A stretch of DNA of 64,000 nt from Paenibacillus xylanilyticus (GCF_009664365.1 NZ_CP044310.1:817001-881000), one strand, 5' to 3'; shown: positions 52,462 to 63,241, counted from the first letter of the stretch. Notes: a model not told the origin generated them from the sequence alone. A program made the numbers and translations.

Positions 52462-53343
52462 TTAAGCGATCGAAGTAATCGGATGTTTAACTTGCACAGG
52501 GTAGAGAAGATCACCAGGTTTTTTTACAAATAAGCCATCATTGGTGAGGGTACTTTTTAGAACGAGATGTTCTGTTGCATCTGGTGTGAAATGGAAGGTT
52601 ATTGTCCCTGTATCCTCATCTGCAATCTGATGTAAAATATCGATCATATGGACTTCGTTTAAACCAATAACATCGAAGAGGTCAATATTATTGTCTTCCT
52701 TCTGATAAATCACGATGACCTTTTTATTTTCTAAGTAATAAATATCGTTACTGAACACATTCAGGCAGTAATACATGAGTATGCCTTGAGTCTGGGCGGT
52801 TCCGAAATGTTGCGAAACAGGTAGCCTTTCGGATGCAAATTTAAGAATAAGGCGTAAATCCTCCGCATTAGTAACATCGAGTTTTCGAAGGTTCGCAGGC
52901 TCGGGTGATTTTTTTGCCTTATAATCCATTGAAAAAAGATGTTCTTCCACCGGTTTAAACCCAAACTTGGGGTAAAAATCAAGCACCGATTCATTGGCAA
53001 AAAGGTACATGAGATCGTACTTGTTGTCGTATTCCTCTAAAATCTTGTTCATTAAACGAGTGGATAGTCCTTTCCCTCGATAATCGGGATGTGTCATCAC
53101 CGTGCCGATTTGAATTGCTTTTTTCTTCTCCCCGTGAATGATGAGTTCAAGGATGTTAACAGAAGCGTTGGCAATAACCTGGTCTCCATCTACAAATGAA
53201 AAAGGTATGTATCCTTCTCCCCAAAACCCTTGTTGGTACCAGTTTTCAAACTTTAAATCAAAAGTGTTAGCAGCAAGTTCGAAGAAACTCTTTCGAAAGA
53301 CTTCATTGTTTTTATAATCCTTCTTAAATATAAATTCCTGCAT
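52462..53343 (-). CDS. GNAT-family N-acetyltransferase, 293 residues
   Basis: The acetyl-CoA motif appears as IGTVMTHPDYRGKGLSTRLM at about residues 80-99, followed by YLFANESVLDFYPKFGF as expected. A C-terminal domain of about 140 residues resembles that of Eis-like or similar two-domain GNATs. GGGGGGG precedes ATG. The substrate is unknown. Confidence 0.85.
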   Translation of the reverse strand: MQEFIFKKDYKNNEVFRKSFFELAANTFDLKFENWYQQGFWGEGYIPFSFVDGDQVIANASVNILELIIHGEKKKAIQIGTVMTHPDYRGKGLSTRLMNKILEEYDNKYDLMYLFANESVLDFYPKFGFKPVEEHLFSMDYKAKKSPEPANLRKLDVTNAEDLRLILKFASERLPVSQHFGTAQTQGILMYYCLNVFSNDIYYLENKKVIVIYQKEDNNIDLFDVIGLNEVHMIDILHQIADEDTGTITFHFTPDATEHLVLKSTLTNDGLFVKKPGDLLYPVQVKHPITSIA

Positions 53344-53711
53344 TCTATGCCCCCCCCTTAATGTTCAAAAGTGACTGGCTGTATATTATTGGTATTATCT
53401 AGTACATGACCTGATATATCAAGCATCGGATTCACGGAAACGCTTGAATGTGGATTTGATGTATTTGATAGAGGTTGATCATGGTATTGAACATAACAAT
53501 TTGGTGACGAGTAATGAATCACCGTTTCAGCTTATATAGCTTCTCGAGTCTATCTGCCGTGGCTGATCATCGGACGAAAAGTATGTCCATACCCTTATCA
53601 GACTTGATATAGTCCTGAAATAATCTAGGATTCACCTTTAATTTGGAGTAAGAATTCTCTTCCATGAAGTGGTATTATCTGGTGAGAAAGGAGGCTGGTT
53701 ACAGTAAATTA

Positions 53712-53726
53712 TGTAAGCGCTTTACA
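53712..53726 (+). promoter_or_regulatory. Imperfect cre-like (CcpA) palindrome
   Basis: TGTAAGCGCTTTACA differs from the cre palindrome by one extra base. Its place just before the xylanase gene suits carbon catabolite control. The rest of 53344-53764 holds no gene that I can support. Confidence 0.4.
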
Positions 53727-53764
53727 TGGTTTATAAAAAATTTGGTATGGGGGGAAGGCTTCGA

Positions 53765-56700
53765 ATGAGGAAATCATTTAAGCAGGTCGTTTCCGGGTTA
53801 CTCGCAGTGGCTCTGCTTCTTCCGGGCGGCTTGACGGCTCAGGCAGTAAGTGCAGCAGATCCAGCAGCATCGAATTCACAGATTGTCTATCAGGAAACAT
53901 TCCAGAATGGTAAGGGCAAAGCAACTCAATCCGGCGGTGCCCAGCTGGAAGCTGTCACAGGCAAGTCGTTTGAGGGCAATGATGATGGAGCAGCGCTAAA
54001 AGTCAGTAACCGATCCAATAACTATGATGGCGTGGATCTTGCATTCACAGATCTTGGTTTGACCGATGGCAAACATTATTCTGTAACCGCTTCCGTTTAT
54101 GTCGATACGGATATTAATCCACCTGCAGCCGGGAAGGCTGTCCTGGAGGTTGTGAGCAATAAGGGCGTTGATGGATCTGAGGCATACACTGGAATTAGCT
54201 CTGCTGACTTTATAGCCGGCCAAGGCATTACGCTAACCGCTGATCTCTCCGTTAACAGTGTGGACAAGACAGCTCTGCGAATCAAGTCTGATGAAGCAGG
54301 TAAGGGTGTCTCATTCTATATTGGAGATATCACGATTACCCAGGCAGCAGCACCTGTCGAACCCACGGTAGTCCTTAACCAAAGTTTTGAGGACGGCAGT
54401 ACTGGTGGATGGGGCAAGCTGGGTTGGGGATCAAGCGGCGATACTGCGGTCGTTGACGACGTAGCCTCCGGAGGTACGAAGTCTCTGAAGTTCTACAATC
54501 GGGCCGATGAGAAAGCCGTTCCTGCCCTCGTACTTACAGGCAAGATGAAATCCGACCGTAAGTACGATATCTCCCTCAAGGTTAGACTCGGTTCTGGTGA
54601 AGGCCAGTTCCATCTGGCTTCCAAGATCGATTCTGAAATTCTAGCGGATGATCAGAAGTATCCTTGGATTATAGGGAACAAAATTGTAACCGCTTCCGAA
54701 TGGACTTTATTTGAAACCAAAGGCTACGAAGTGCCTTCTAAAACGAATGAGGTCATCATCTATGTTGAACCATCAAACAATACGTTAAAATCCGATATTT
54801 ACATTGATGAAGTCATCATCACTGATGTAACTCCTGGTGAAACCGCACCAGAGATTGTGGATAAAACAGGAATCACTGCAGACTTTGAGAGCGGTCTGGA
54901 TGGATTCAAAGCACGCAATGGCCGTGAAACAGTAGACCTCTCCCAAGACGATAATCATACACCTGACGGCAAGCAAAGCTTGCTTGTAACGACTACGGCA
55001 CAATATGATGCAGCATTGGTTGATGCTACAGGCAAAATGGCGAAGAATCACGAATATGAGCTATCTGCATGGGTGAAAATGGCACCAGGCGAGGCGCCTA
55101 CAACACTTCGTATTAGTGTTCAATACGCGGAGAGTGGCTATGCGAACGTTTCACAAAATGCAACGGTTACAGATCAAGATTGGGTACATCTAACAGGAAA
55201 GTATACACTCACGACGACTCCAAGCGTACTCAATGCGTATATTGAAACGGCAAATGACGATGGTGGGAACCGTACCTTCTTCCTGGATGATTTTGCTCTA
55301 AAATATGTGGGTCCTGTAACTGCTGCCCCTCCGATTCAAGAGGACCTTCCTGATCTGAAGGAGGTTTACAAGGATCATTTCCTGATCGGTAACATTGTTA
55401 ATCCGGCGACCTTTGACGAGACCCGGCTCAAGCTGCTGACGAAGCATCATAATGTCGTCACGTTTGAGAATGATATGAAGCCGGATTATGCGTATAACGC
55501 GGACAGACAATTTGATTTCTCTGCAGAAGATGCACTTGTCCAAAGAGTACAGGATGCAGGCCTTGATCTGCACGGTCACGTGCTCGTATGGCATGCGCAG
55601 TCTCCTACATGGCTGCATACGGCAGCAGACGGCCAACCTTTGAGCCGTGAAGAAGCTCTGGAGAACCTGAGAACACATGTTCAAACGGTCGTTCAACACT
55701 TTGGTGACAAAGTCATCTCCTGGGACGTTGTTAACGAAGCCATGAACGACAACCCAGCTAATCCGCAAGATTGGGAAAATGCATTGCGTAACTCTGGCTG
55801 GTTACAGGCCATCGGCCCTGACTATCTTGAGCAGGCATACCGTGCAGCCAAAGAAGTCATTGACGAGAATGGCTGGGATATCAAGCTTTACTACAATGAC
55901 TACAACGATGACAACCAGAATAAATCTACAGCGATCTACAGCATGGTGAAAGAGATCAATGAAAATTACGCCAAAGATCACCCTGGCGAGAAACTGATTG
56001 ATGGCATCGGCATGCAAGCCCACTACAATTTGGGTACGAGATTGGACAATGTGAAGATGTCACTCGAACGTTTCATTTCCTTGGGTGTGGAAGTCAGTGT
56101 TACCGAATTGGACATTATGGCAGGCACGAACTCTGCAATCACTGAAAAAGAAGCGAAGCAGCAGGCTTATCTGTATGCCTCATTGATGGATCTCTACAAG
56201 AAGAACAGCGAGCATATTCCGCGTGTGACTTTCTGGGGATTGAATGACAGCACGAGCTGGAGAGCCGAGCAGAATCCAACCTTGTTTGACAAGGATTTTC
56301 AAGCCAAAGAAGCGTTCTACGGGGTCGTTGATCCGGAGAAGTATCTGGCAGAACATCCACCCGAAGAACTTGATTACAAGAAATCAACTGCCCTCTATGG
56401 GACACCATCCATTGATGGTTCTGTAGACAGCATATGGAGCAAAGCTCCTGAGTTGAAACTGGATACGAAGCAAATGGCGTGGTCCGGTGCAACAGGAACG
56501 GCAAGAGTACTGTGGGATGACGACAATCTCTATGTGCTTGCTCAAGTCAGAGACGATCAACTGAACAAGACCAATCCAAATGTATGGGAGCAGGATTCCG
56601 TCGAGGTGTTCGTCGATGAAAATAACGGCAAAACGTCCAGCTTCCAGGATGATGATGGACAATACCGAGTGAACTTCGAGAACCTTGCTACCTTTAATCC

Positions 56701-58210
56701 TGCAGAAATCGCAGCAGGTTTCGAATCCAAAGTCGCTGTTTCCGGTACCAACTACACGGTCGAGATGAAAATTCCATTCAAAAAGGTGAAGCCTGCGAAT
56801 AATGCCAAGATCGGCTTCGATGCGCAGATTAACGATGCCAAAGACGGCAACAGAATCAGCGTAAACGCATGGAATGATGCATCCGGTCAAGGTTACCAGG
56901 ATACGTCCGTATTTGGTGAATTGACGCTCACGGGCAAACCTTCTCCAGGAGGAAACGACGGTGGAGGAAACAACAGTGGCGGGAATAATGGTGGCAGCAA
57001 TGGCGGATCGAACTCCGGTACTACTCCGCAGCCGCAACCACAGCTTCCAGGCAGCGACTCGGCAATTGTGCCAGTAGTGAAAGTCGAAAATGGAACAGCC
57101 ACAGCAACCATTTCAAGCGACAGCCTGAATAAAGCGATTGAACAGGCTTCCCCAGGTACAAATGGCAAGAAACAGGTTAGCATCGAAGTGCCGAAGCTGG
57201 CTAATGCCCAATCCTATGTGGTGCAGCTGCCAACTTCAAATCTGCAGAGCAATAATAATGTTGAGTTTGTACTTAAGACAGAGCATGCAGCACTTCTAAT
57301 TCCGTCCAACATGCTGTCTAATATTACGGAACAAGCGGGCCAAGTCTCTATTCAGATTAGCAAAGTCTTGGCAGATCGCTTGAGTGCAGAAGTCCGCGCC
57401 AAAGTGGGCAGCCGTCCGGCGATCGACCTTAGCATCAAAGCTGGGGACCGTGTGCTGGCATGGAATAATCCAGCAGCGCCTGTAACGGTATCAGTGCCGT
57501 ACACACCTGCTGGCCAAGAACTTGCCAATGCACATCAACTGGTGGTCCTGAATATTGACAGTCAAGGGAAGGCAGCAGTTGTACCGAACGGACGATACGA
57601 TGCTAAATCCGGATCGGTTGTGTTCAAGACAACGGAATTCAGCACGTATGCCGTAGCCTACGTAACCAAGTCTTTTGCCGATGTACAGCATGTCCTATGG
57701 GCAAAAGAAGCCGTCGAAGCAATGGCGGCGCGCGATATTATTAAAGGCATATCGGATGAGAGCTTTGCTCCTGCAGCTTCCATCACGAGAGCTGACTTTA
57801 TCACCCTGCTGGTGAGAGCCCTTGAATTGAAGGGCAAGGACATGAACACGGCAGCCTTCAGCGATGTACAGCCTACTGCTTATTATGCACAGGCCGTGGC
57901 CATTGCCAAGGAGCTGGGGATCGCCTCTGGATTTGAAGACAACATGTTCAAACCAGGCAGCAGCATTTCCCGTCAAGACATGATGGTTCTTACAGCGAAA
58001 GCCCTGAAAGCAGCAGGTAAGCCATCTGTCGGCAGCGGAAATCTGGCTTCGTATTCCGATGCTGCGAGTATTTCTAATTATGCGGTGGATAGCGTAGCTT
58101 CCCTCGTAGAAAGCGGAATCGTCAACGGAAAAGGTGGCAAAATCGCACCAACTGAATTATTGACCCGTGCTGAAGCAGCGGTGATTCTGTCCCGCATCTG
58201 GAACATGTAG
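53765..58210 (+). CDS. Secreted SLH-anchored multi-domain GH10 endo-1,4-beta-xylanase, 1481 residues
   Basis: ATG 53765 follows GGGGGGAAGG and starts a signal peptide (basic, then VVSGLLAVALLLPGG, cleavage near AQA/VSA). Three carbohydrate-binding modules of the CBM4/9/22 type follow (about 40-520), then the GH10 catalytic domain (about 528-860) with acid/base Glu658 in WDVVNEA and nucleophile Glu781 in VTELD. A CBM9-like module (about 877-1058), a Gly/Asn linker, a domain of about 220 residues and three SLH domains (about 1302-1481) come after. The enzyme is likely held on the cell surface and cuts xylan. It is intact and of core-genome composition. Confidence 0.95.
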   Translation: MRKSFKQVVSGLLAVALLLPGGLTAQAVSAADPAASNSQIVYQETFQNGKGKATQSGGAQLEAVTGKSFEGNDDGAALKVSNRSNNYDGVDLAFTDLGLTDGKHYSVTASVYVDTDINPPAAGKAVLEVVSNKGVDGSEAYTGISSADFIAGQGITLTADLSVNSVDKTALRIKSDEAGKGVSFYIGDITITQAAAPVEPTVVLNQSFEDGSTGGWGKLGWGSSGDTAVVDDVASGGTKSLKFYNRADEKAVPALVLTGKMKSDRKYDISLKVRLGSGEGQFHLASKIDSEILADDQKYPWIIGNKIVTASEWTLFETKGYEVPSKTNEVIIYVEPSNNTLKSDIYIDEVIITDVTPGETAPEIVDKTGITADFESGLDGFKARNGRETVDLSQDDNHTPDGKQSLLVTTTAQYDAALVDATGKMAKNHEYELSAWVKMAPGEAPTTLRISVQYAESGYANVSQNATVTDQDWVHLTGKYTLTTTPSVLNAYIETANDDGGNRTFFLDDFALKYVGPVTAAPPIQEDLPDLKEVYKDHFLIGNIVNPATFDETRLKLLTKHHNVVTFENDMKPDYAYNADRQFDFSAEDALVQRVQDAGLDLHGHVLVWHAQSPTWLHTAADGQPLSREEALENLRTHVQTVVQHFGDKVISWDVVNEAMNDNPANPQDWENALRNSGWLQAIGPDYLEQAYRAAKEVIDENGWDIKLYYNDYNDDNQNKSTAIYSMVKEINENYAKDHPGEKLIDGIGMQAHYNLGTRLDNVKMSLERFISLGVEVSVTELDIMAGTNSAITEKEAKQQAYLYASLMDLYKKNSEHIPRVTFWGLNDSTSWRAEQNPTLFDKDFQAKEAFYGVVDPEKYLAEHPPEELDYKKSTALYGTPSIDGSVDSIWSKAPELKLDTKQMAWSGATGTARVLWDDDNLYVLAQVRDDQLNKTNPNVWEQDSVEVFVDENNGKTSSFQDDDGQYRVNFENLATFNPAEIAAGFESKVAVSGTNYTVEMKIPFKKVKPANNAKIGFDAQINDAKDGNRISVNAWNDASGQGYQDTSVFGELTLTGKPSPGGNDGGGNNSGGNNGGSNGGSNSGTTPQPQPQLPGSDSAIVPVVKVENGTATATISSDSLNKAIEQASPGTNGKKQVSIEVPKLANAQSYVVQLPTSNLQSNNNVEFVLKTEHAALLIPSNMLSNITEQAGQVSIQISKVLADRLSAEVRAKVGSRPAIDLSIKAGDRVLAWNNPAAPVTVSVPYTPAGQELANAHQLVVLNIDSQGKAAVVPNGRYDAKSGSVVFKTTEFSTYAVAYVTKSFADVQHVLWAKEAVEAMAARDIIKGISDESFAPAASITRADFITLLVRALELKGKDMNTAAFSDVQPTAYYAQAVAIAKELGIASGFEDNMFKPGSSISRQDMMVLTAKALKAAGKPSVGSGNLASYSDAASISNYAVDSVASLVESGIVNGKGGKIAPTELLTRAEAAVILSRIWNM

Positions 58211-58251
58211 GTAATTGTAAAGGACATTCTGAAATAACGAGGCAACTCATT

Positions 58252-58289
58252 AAAGCTGCTGTCTGTACTTTACAGACGGCAGCTTTTTT
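58252..58289 (+). terminator. Terminator after the xylanase gene
   Basis: AAGCTGCTGTCTGTA and TACAGACGGCAGCTT pair over 15 bases and are followed by a T run. Confidence 0.88.
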
Positions 58290-58463
58290 CAAATCCCATG
58301 GCCCTCGATCATGATTGTAATATAGATCGTTAACCAACCAATTCCATTTGCAGTTCAGCAAAAATCATTCGTTTAGGTGATTTATGATAGGAGGGAGCCG
58401 CTACTCCATGCTGAATATTGTCGATCCAACACATAGACATCATAAATTTTACTTTTTTCCACT

Positions 58464-58491
58464 TTGCAATAAAGAGGGAATCTGATAGGAT
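58464..58491 (+). promoter_or_regulatory. Promoter of cysD-cysN
   Basis: TTGCAA and TAGGAT are 16 bases apart, and cysD follows about 50 bases later with AAGGAGG. No S-box riboswitch is visible in the leader. Confidence 0.5.
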
Positions 58492-58543
58492 AAGTTTATA
58501 AATACGATGGTTTTAGTGAGGATTAAAAGGAGGCCGCCTTGCC

Positions 58544-59443
58544 ATGCAAGAACTAACACATCTGGATCAACTTGAGGCTGAAGCGATATACATTATCAGA
58601 GAAGTAGCAGCGGAGTGCGAGAAACCGGTCATGTTATATTCCATCGGCAAGGACAGCTCGGTCATGCTGCACTTGGCCCTAAAGGCTTTTTACCCCGAGA
58701 AGCCGCCGTTCCCATTCATGCATATCGATACGACCTGGAAATTTAAGGAAATGATAGAGTTCCGCGACCGGAAGGCGAAGGAATTTGGTATCGAGATGAT
58801 CGTGCACTCTAATGAAGAGGCTATTCAACAAGGAATCAACCCTTTCGACCATGGTTCCGCATATACCGACATTATGAAAACCACAGCCCTGAAGCAGGGA
58901 TTGGATAAATACGGATTCACGGTTGCGTTCGGTGGCGGAAGACGTGATGAGGAGAAGTCGCGTGCGAAGGAGCGGATTTTCTCGTTCCGGAACAAGAACC
59001 ACTCGTGGGACCCGAAGAACCAACGTCCGGAGATGTGGAAGCTGTTCAACACGCGAATCAACAAGGGAGAGAGCATTCGAGTCTTTCCGCTGTCCAACTG
59101 GACTGAGAAGGATATCTGGCAATACATTCGTCGGGAGAACATCGATATTGTTCCGCTGTACTCCGCGGACGTAAGACCGATCGTTAATCGTGACGGGCAT
59201 ATCATCATGGTGGATGACGAGCGGATGAAGCTTGAGCCTGGCGAGAAGATCGAAATGAAGAAGATTCGCTTCCGCACGTTGGGTTGTTACCCGCTCACGG
59301 GCGGAGTCGAGTCCGATGCTGTTACGCTGGACGAGATCATTGAGGAGACATTGGGTGCGTTATCCTCCGAACGGACCAGTCGGGTTATCGATCAAGAAGC
59401 AGCGGGAAGCATGGAACGACGCAAACGGGAGGGCTATTTCTAA
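58544..59443 (+). CDS. cysD: Sulfate adenylyltransferase subunit 2 (CysD), 299 residues
   Basis: The PP-loop [18 protein letters not shown] and the sequence [16 protein letters not shown] identify CysD, which with CysN activates sulfate to adenosine 5'-phosphosulfate using ATP. ATG 58544 has AAGGAGG eight bases upstream. The stop is one base before the cysN start, so the two subunits are made together. The length is normal. Confidence 0.96.
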   Translation: MQELTHLDQLEAEAIYIIREVAAECEKPVMLYSIGKDSSVMLHLALKAFYPEKPPFPFMHIDTTWKFKEMIEFRDRKAKEFGIEMIVHSNEEAIQQGINPFDHGSAYTDIMKTTALKQGLDKYGFTVAFGGGRRDEEKSRAKERIFSFRNKNHSWDPKNQRPEMWKLFNTRINKGESIRVFPLSNWTEKDIWQYIRRENIDIVPLYSADVRPIVNRDGHIIMVDDERMKLEPGEKIEMKKIRFRTLGCYPLTGGVESDAVTLDEIIEETLGALSSERTSRVIDQEAAGSMERRKREGYF

Positions 59444-59444
59444 C

Positions 59445-61118
59445 ATGAAGAGTCTACTTAAATTCATTACCTGCGGAAGTGTGGATGACGGCAAGTCCAC
59501 GCTGATCGGACATATGCTCTATGACGCCAAGCTGCTGTTCGCCGATCAAGAGCGCGCACTTGAGCTCGATAGTCGATTGGGAAGCCGAGGCGGCAAGATT
59601 GACTACTCGCTGCTCCTCGATGGTTTGCTGGCCGAACGCGAACAAGGGATTACCATTGATGTGGCTTATCGTTATTTTACGACGTCTCATCGTTCCTTCA
59701 TCGTGGCTGACACACCGGGACACGAAGAGTATACGCGCAACATGGCTGTAGGTGCTTCCTTTGCCGATCTAGCCATCATTCTGGTGGACGCTACCAAAGG
59801 CATCATTACCCAAACCAAACGCCATGCCCGGATCTGCGCCCTGATGGGGATCAAGCATCTTGTATTGGCTGTGAACAAGATGGATCTGGTTGGCTTTGAT
59901 CAGGGGACATTCGAGGCGATCAAGGAAGAGTTCATCCAAACGACGGCCGAATTCCAAATCAAGAGCATTCAGGTCATTCCCGTGTCCGCTACGGAAGGGG
60001 ACAACATCACAACTAAGTCGCCAAATAGCCCATGGTACGAAGGGTTAGCTTTATTGCCTTATTTGGAAAATATAGATGTTCATACTACCGATGATACGAA
60101 GCCTTTCATGATGCCGGTTCAGCGTGTAAGCAGACCGGACCATACGTTCCGTGGGTTCCAGGGCCAGATCGAGGCTGGAAAGGTTTCGGTCGGAGACGAA
60201 CTCATGACGCTGCCAAGTCGGGAAAAAGCAAAGGTTAAGCGGATTTTGGTGACGGACCAAGCTCAGGATTCGGCTTATGCTGGCCAACCGGTTACGATAC
60301 AACTGGACCGCGAAGTTGATGTCTCGAGGGGTTGCGTGCTCACGACGGACAATCAAGTCCAAGAAGCTGACAGCTTCGCTTCTACGATCCTGTGGATGGA
60401 CGATTCTGTTCTGACTCCGGGCAAGCATTATTGGGTCAAGGTCGGAACGAAGACTCTTCCAGGCACTGTAACGGCAATTACTCATAAAATTGACATTAAC
60501 ACGGGCCAGACCGTTCCGGCGGATCAGATTGTTAAGAACGAATTGGCCAAGTGTGAATTCACGCTGTCGGATCAGATCGTCTTCGATTCCTTTGAACACA
60601 ATAAGAGCATCGGAGGTTTTATCCTCATTGATCGTGTCACCAACATGACGTCCGCTTGCGGAGTCATCGATCAAGCGCTGAAGGGAGACAGCCGATTTGC
60701 CACGCTGGATACGGGGATCACGAGAGAAGTTCGCGCCCAGCAGAAAGGACAATCGCCGCTCACAGTCTGGTTTGCTGGCTCGGATACGGTAGCTCTCGCC
60801 AAGGAAGTGGAGAAGCGACTGGTGTCATCCGGTTACCATACGATGCTGCTTGAGAGCGTCAGTGGAGAAACGCTCCGCGGAACGGCGGAGATGGCAAAGG
60901 TGTTGAACGACGCCGGCCTGATCTCATTGGTATCCCATGATTCTATCAGTGCGGGCGAACTTGAGACAGCACGAGAGATCATTGGGGGCAAAGGATTTAT
61001 CGAAGTTAACGCAGATGAGATCGGCGGAATTTCCATCCAGGATGCCGCAAAATCCGTGGTTAAACGAGTCGTGCAATCCGTTATCGATCACAGTCCTTCG
61101 AATAACTACGACATTTAA
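59445..61118 (+). CDS. cysN: CysN GTPase subunit fused to a degenerate APS-kinase-like domain, 557 residues
   Basis: Residues 1-440 are CysN, with G1 GSVDDGKST, G3 DTPGHE and G4 NKMD of EF-Tu type, followed by beta-barrel domains. Residues about 440-557 resemble the CysC half of CysNC (TVWFAG, then RLVSSGYHTMLLES, LNDAGLISLVSH and GKGFIEVNA), but the kinase P-loop GxxGxGKS is replaced by GSDTVALAKE and the DGD substrate motif is missing. The fused domain is therefore probably not a working kinase, and APS kinase must come from elsewhere. Confidence 0.94.
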   Translation: MKSLLKFITCGSVDDGKSTLIGHMLYDAKLLFADQERALELDSRLGSRGGKIDYSLLLDGLLAEREQGITIDVAYRYFTTSHRSFIVADTPGHEEYTRNMAVGASFADLAIILVDATKGIITQTKRHARICALMGIKHLVLAVNKMDLVGFDQGTFEAIKEEFIQTTAEFQIKSIQVIPVSATEGDNITTKSPNSPWYEGLALLPYLENIDVHTTDDTKPFMMPVQRVSRPDHTFRGFQGQIEAGKVSVGDELMTLPSREKAKVKRILVTDQAQDSAYAGQPVTIQLDREVDVSRGCVLTTDNQVQEADSFASTILWMDDSVLTPGKHYWVKVGTKTLPGTVTAITHKIDINTGQTVPADQIVKNELAKCEFTLSDQIVFDSFEHNKSIGGFILIDRVTNMTSACGVIDQALKGDSRFATLDTGITREVRAQQKGQSPLTVWFAGSDTVALAKEVEKRLVSSGYHTMLLESVSGETLRGTAEMAKVLNDAGLISLVSHDSISAGELETAREIIGGKGFIEVNADEIGGISIQDAAKSVVKRVVQSVIDHSPSNNYDI

Positions 61119-61134
61119 TAAGCATGTCAGATAC

Positions 61135-61170
61135 AGCGGTTGCCGATCAGGCAGCCGCTTGTTTGCTTAA
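61135..61170 (+). terminator. Terminator after cysN
   Basis: AGCGGTTGCC and GGCAGCCGCT pair with one G-U and are followed by TTGTTTGCTT. Confidence 0.75.
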
Positions 61171-61270
61171 GATTAATGAGCAGTTAAAAATCTTGGGAAT
61201 TCTTATGTAAGAGTCGGTGTGAAAGAATATAAAGCACAAGTTTGAAAAAGTAGATCACAAAACAAAGCAA

Positions 61271-61301
61271 AAACCGGATTGAATATAAATCAATCCGGTT
61301 T
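61271..61301. terminator. Terminator for the minus-strand YrzA-like gene
   Basis: AAACCGGATTGA and TCAATCCGGTTT form a perfect 12-bp stem; T-rich DNA follows on the minus strand. Confidence 0.78.
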
Positions 61302-61332
61302 CTGCTGTTCCCATTTATTTACCTGTACTCCA

Positions 61333-61539
61333 TCAATCAACGGCAAAATGCACAACGGCACTATATAACATCTTGTTGTGAATGGGGTGGTACGTCACTT
61401 GATGCTGAACCTGCTTCACTCGCAGCATCAGCGCTTTGTTGATTCCGATTCGGTCTTCAATCGTACGCTCCAGTTCTTTGAAGTCATAAGCCTGCAGGCA
61501 TTCGACTTTGTCTTTGATCATATCCAATGAAATTTCCAT
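61333..61539 (-). CDS. DUF2536 (YrzA-like) small protein, 68 residues
   Basis: The length and LDMIKDKVECLQAYDFKELE, then ALMLRVKQVQHQV and YSAVVHF match the YrzA/DUF2536 family of Bacillales. The function is unknown. It is a single minus-strand gene between terminators. Confidence 0.72.
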   Translation of the reverse strand: MEISLDMIKDKVECLQAYDFKELERTIEDRIGINKALMLRVKQVQHQVTYHPIHNKMLYSAVVHFAVD

Positions 61540-61720
61540 GTTTGATTCAGGCCACCTTCATGTCACGATTTGCAGGTACAAAAGCCTGCCGAGCTTTAAT
61601 TGTAGAGGAGCTCGTTCGGTTCGGCAAGAGCGGACAGCGAGAATCATTAGAACGAAGGAGCCGGTTTGATTTATATATGGGGGAGGCAAAGCGGGAGTTG
61701 AGTTAGGCTTTGAGACATGA

Positions 61721-61766
61721 CGAATAAACTCGTGCTGAAAATCAGCTTGAGACGTGATAAAATTAG
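61721..61766 (+). repeat. Isolated Tn7-like end motifs (probable relic)
   Basis: AATAAACTCGTGCTGAAAATC and GAGACGTGATAAA reproduce the second and third motif of the compact end at 262 with identical spacing. The terminal TGT and first motif are missing and no partner end is recognised nearby, so this may be a decayed insertion. A host regulatory motif is the alternative. Confidence 0.55.
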
Positions 61767-61823
61767 AGAAAGGACAAATGGAGTAGGGGAAACCCGGATC
61801 CAAGTTCCATTGGGTAAATAGCC

Positions 61824-61850
61824 AAGAGGGGCATCGCCCCTCTTTTTTAT
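61824..61850 (+). terminator. Terminator between the relic and dus
   Basis: AAGAGGGGC and GCCCCTCTT pair and are followed by a T run. The 60 bases before it have no coding frame. Confidence 0.8.
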
Positions 61851-62080
61851 GCGGCCATGAAAAAACTTTGCGTCTGTTCAGATTAAAATGTATTCGTTTG
61901 GACGCGGCTTTAACATATAATGCTGTTTGAACTACGCTGCGGTAACATGGTATAAGTGAAGATGGTGTAATTGAAGAAGAAGCAGTAACATTCGTACCCA
62001 ATGGATGAACTAGGGAATGAACAGATATTTACTATTCTCGGGGCCATGTTGGTCCCGGTATATATAGAGGAGTTTTTAAG

Positions 62081-63070
62081 ATGAAAGACAATTTTTGGCG
62101 TGAATTGCCACGACCATTTTTTATATTGGCACCGATGGAAGATGTAACGGATGTTGTGTTTCGCCATGTTGTGAGTGCAGCGGCCAGACCGGATGTATTT
62201 TTTACGGAGTTTGCGAATACGGAGAGTTACTGTCACCCGGAGGGGAACAAAAGTGTACGCGGGCGTTTGACGTTTACAGAGGATGAACAGCCCATGGTAG
62301 CTCATATCTGGGGAGATAAGCCGGAATTCTTCCGGGAAATGAGCATCGGTATGGCGAAAGAAGGCTTTAAAGGCATCGACATCAACATGGGTTGTCCTGT
62401 AGCCAATGTGGCGGAGAACGGGAAGGGCAGCGGGCTGATCTGTCGTCCTGAAACGGCTGCGGAAATTATCCAGGCTGCGAAAGCCGGGGGACTGCCCGTA
62501 AGTGTAAAAACAAGACTTGGTTTCACTGAAGTGGACGAATGGCGCGACTGGTTGACCCATATTTTGAAACAAGACATCGTGAATCTCTCGATTCATCTGC
62601 GCACAAGAGAAGAAATGAGCAAGGTAGATGCTCACTGGGAACTGATTCCGGAGATTAAAAAACTTCGTGATGAGGTAGCACCCAATACTCTGCTGACCAT
62701 TAATGGGGATATTCCTGATCGTCAGACTGGGTTGAAGCTCGCTGAGCAATATGGTGTGGATGGCATTATGATTGGGCGTGGTATTTTCCAGAACCCGTTT
62801 GCTTTTGAAAAAAAGCCGAAGGAACACACCAGCGAAGAACTGCTTGGTCTGCTGCGGCTTCATCTTGATCTCTATGATCAATATTCCGCACAGGAGCCGC
62901 GTTCGTTCAGCCCGCTTGCTCGCTTCTTCAAAATCTATGTTCGTGGATTCCGCGGGGCAAGTGAACTTAGAAACAGCTTAATGAACGCCAAATCCACAAA
63001 AGAGGTGCGCACGCTGCTAGATGAGTTTGGAAGCAAGAATCATGATGAGGTTGAGGTACAAGGAAATTAA
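62081..63070 (+). CDS. dus: tRNA-dihydrouridine synthase (DusC/DusB-like), 329 residues
   Basis: [13 protein letters not shown] at the start, INMGCPV with the conserved cysteine at about residue 107, [19 protein letters not shown] and [12 protein letters not shown] are the hallmarks of the FMN-dependent Dus barrel. It reduces uridine to dihydrouridine in tRNA. ATG 62081 follows GAGGAG. The length is normal. Confidence 0.92.
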   Translation: MKDNFWRELPRPFFILAPMEDVTDVVFRHVVSAAARPDVFFTEFANTESYCHPEGNKSVRGRLTFTEDEQPMVAHIWGDKPEFFREMSIGMAKEGFKGIDINMGCPVANVAENGKGSGLICRPETAAEIIQAAKAGGLPVSVKTRLGFTEVDEWRDWLTHILKQDIVNLSIHLRTREEMSKVDAHWELIPEIKKLRDEVAPNTLLTINGDIPDRQTGLKLAEQYGVDGIMIGRGIFQNPFAFEKKPKEHTSEELLGLLRLHLDLYDQYSAQEPRSFSPLARFFKIYVRGFRGASELRNSLMNAKSTKEVRTLLDEFGSKNHDEVEVQGN

Positions 63071-63241
63071 GATGCAGTAGGTTGGCGTAACAATAGACTA
63101 ACCTTGGGAAAACATGGCCGACTTGGCTGTGTTTTTTCTTTTGAAGACCACATCATAGAGGATAAGCACAGGTTATTGTATGATGGATTGTAGAGAAGCC
63201 ACCTAAAAGTTGGTTATGAATATTGAACAAGGGAGAAATCA

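Noticed and set aside
61558-62001. A 147-codon minus-strand frame before dus
   Set aside because: It covers a terminator and the end-motif relic, has no start context, and its translation looks random.
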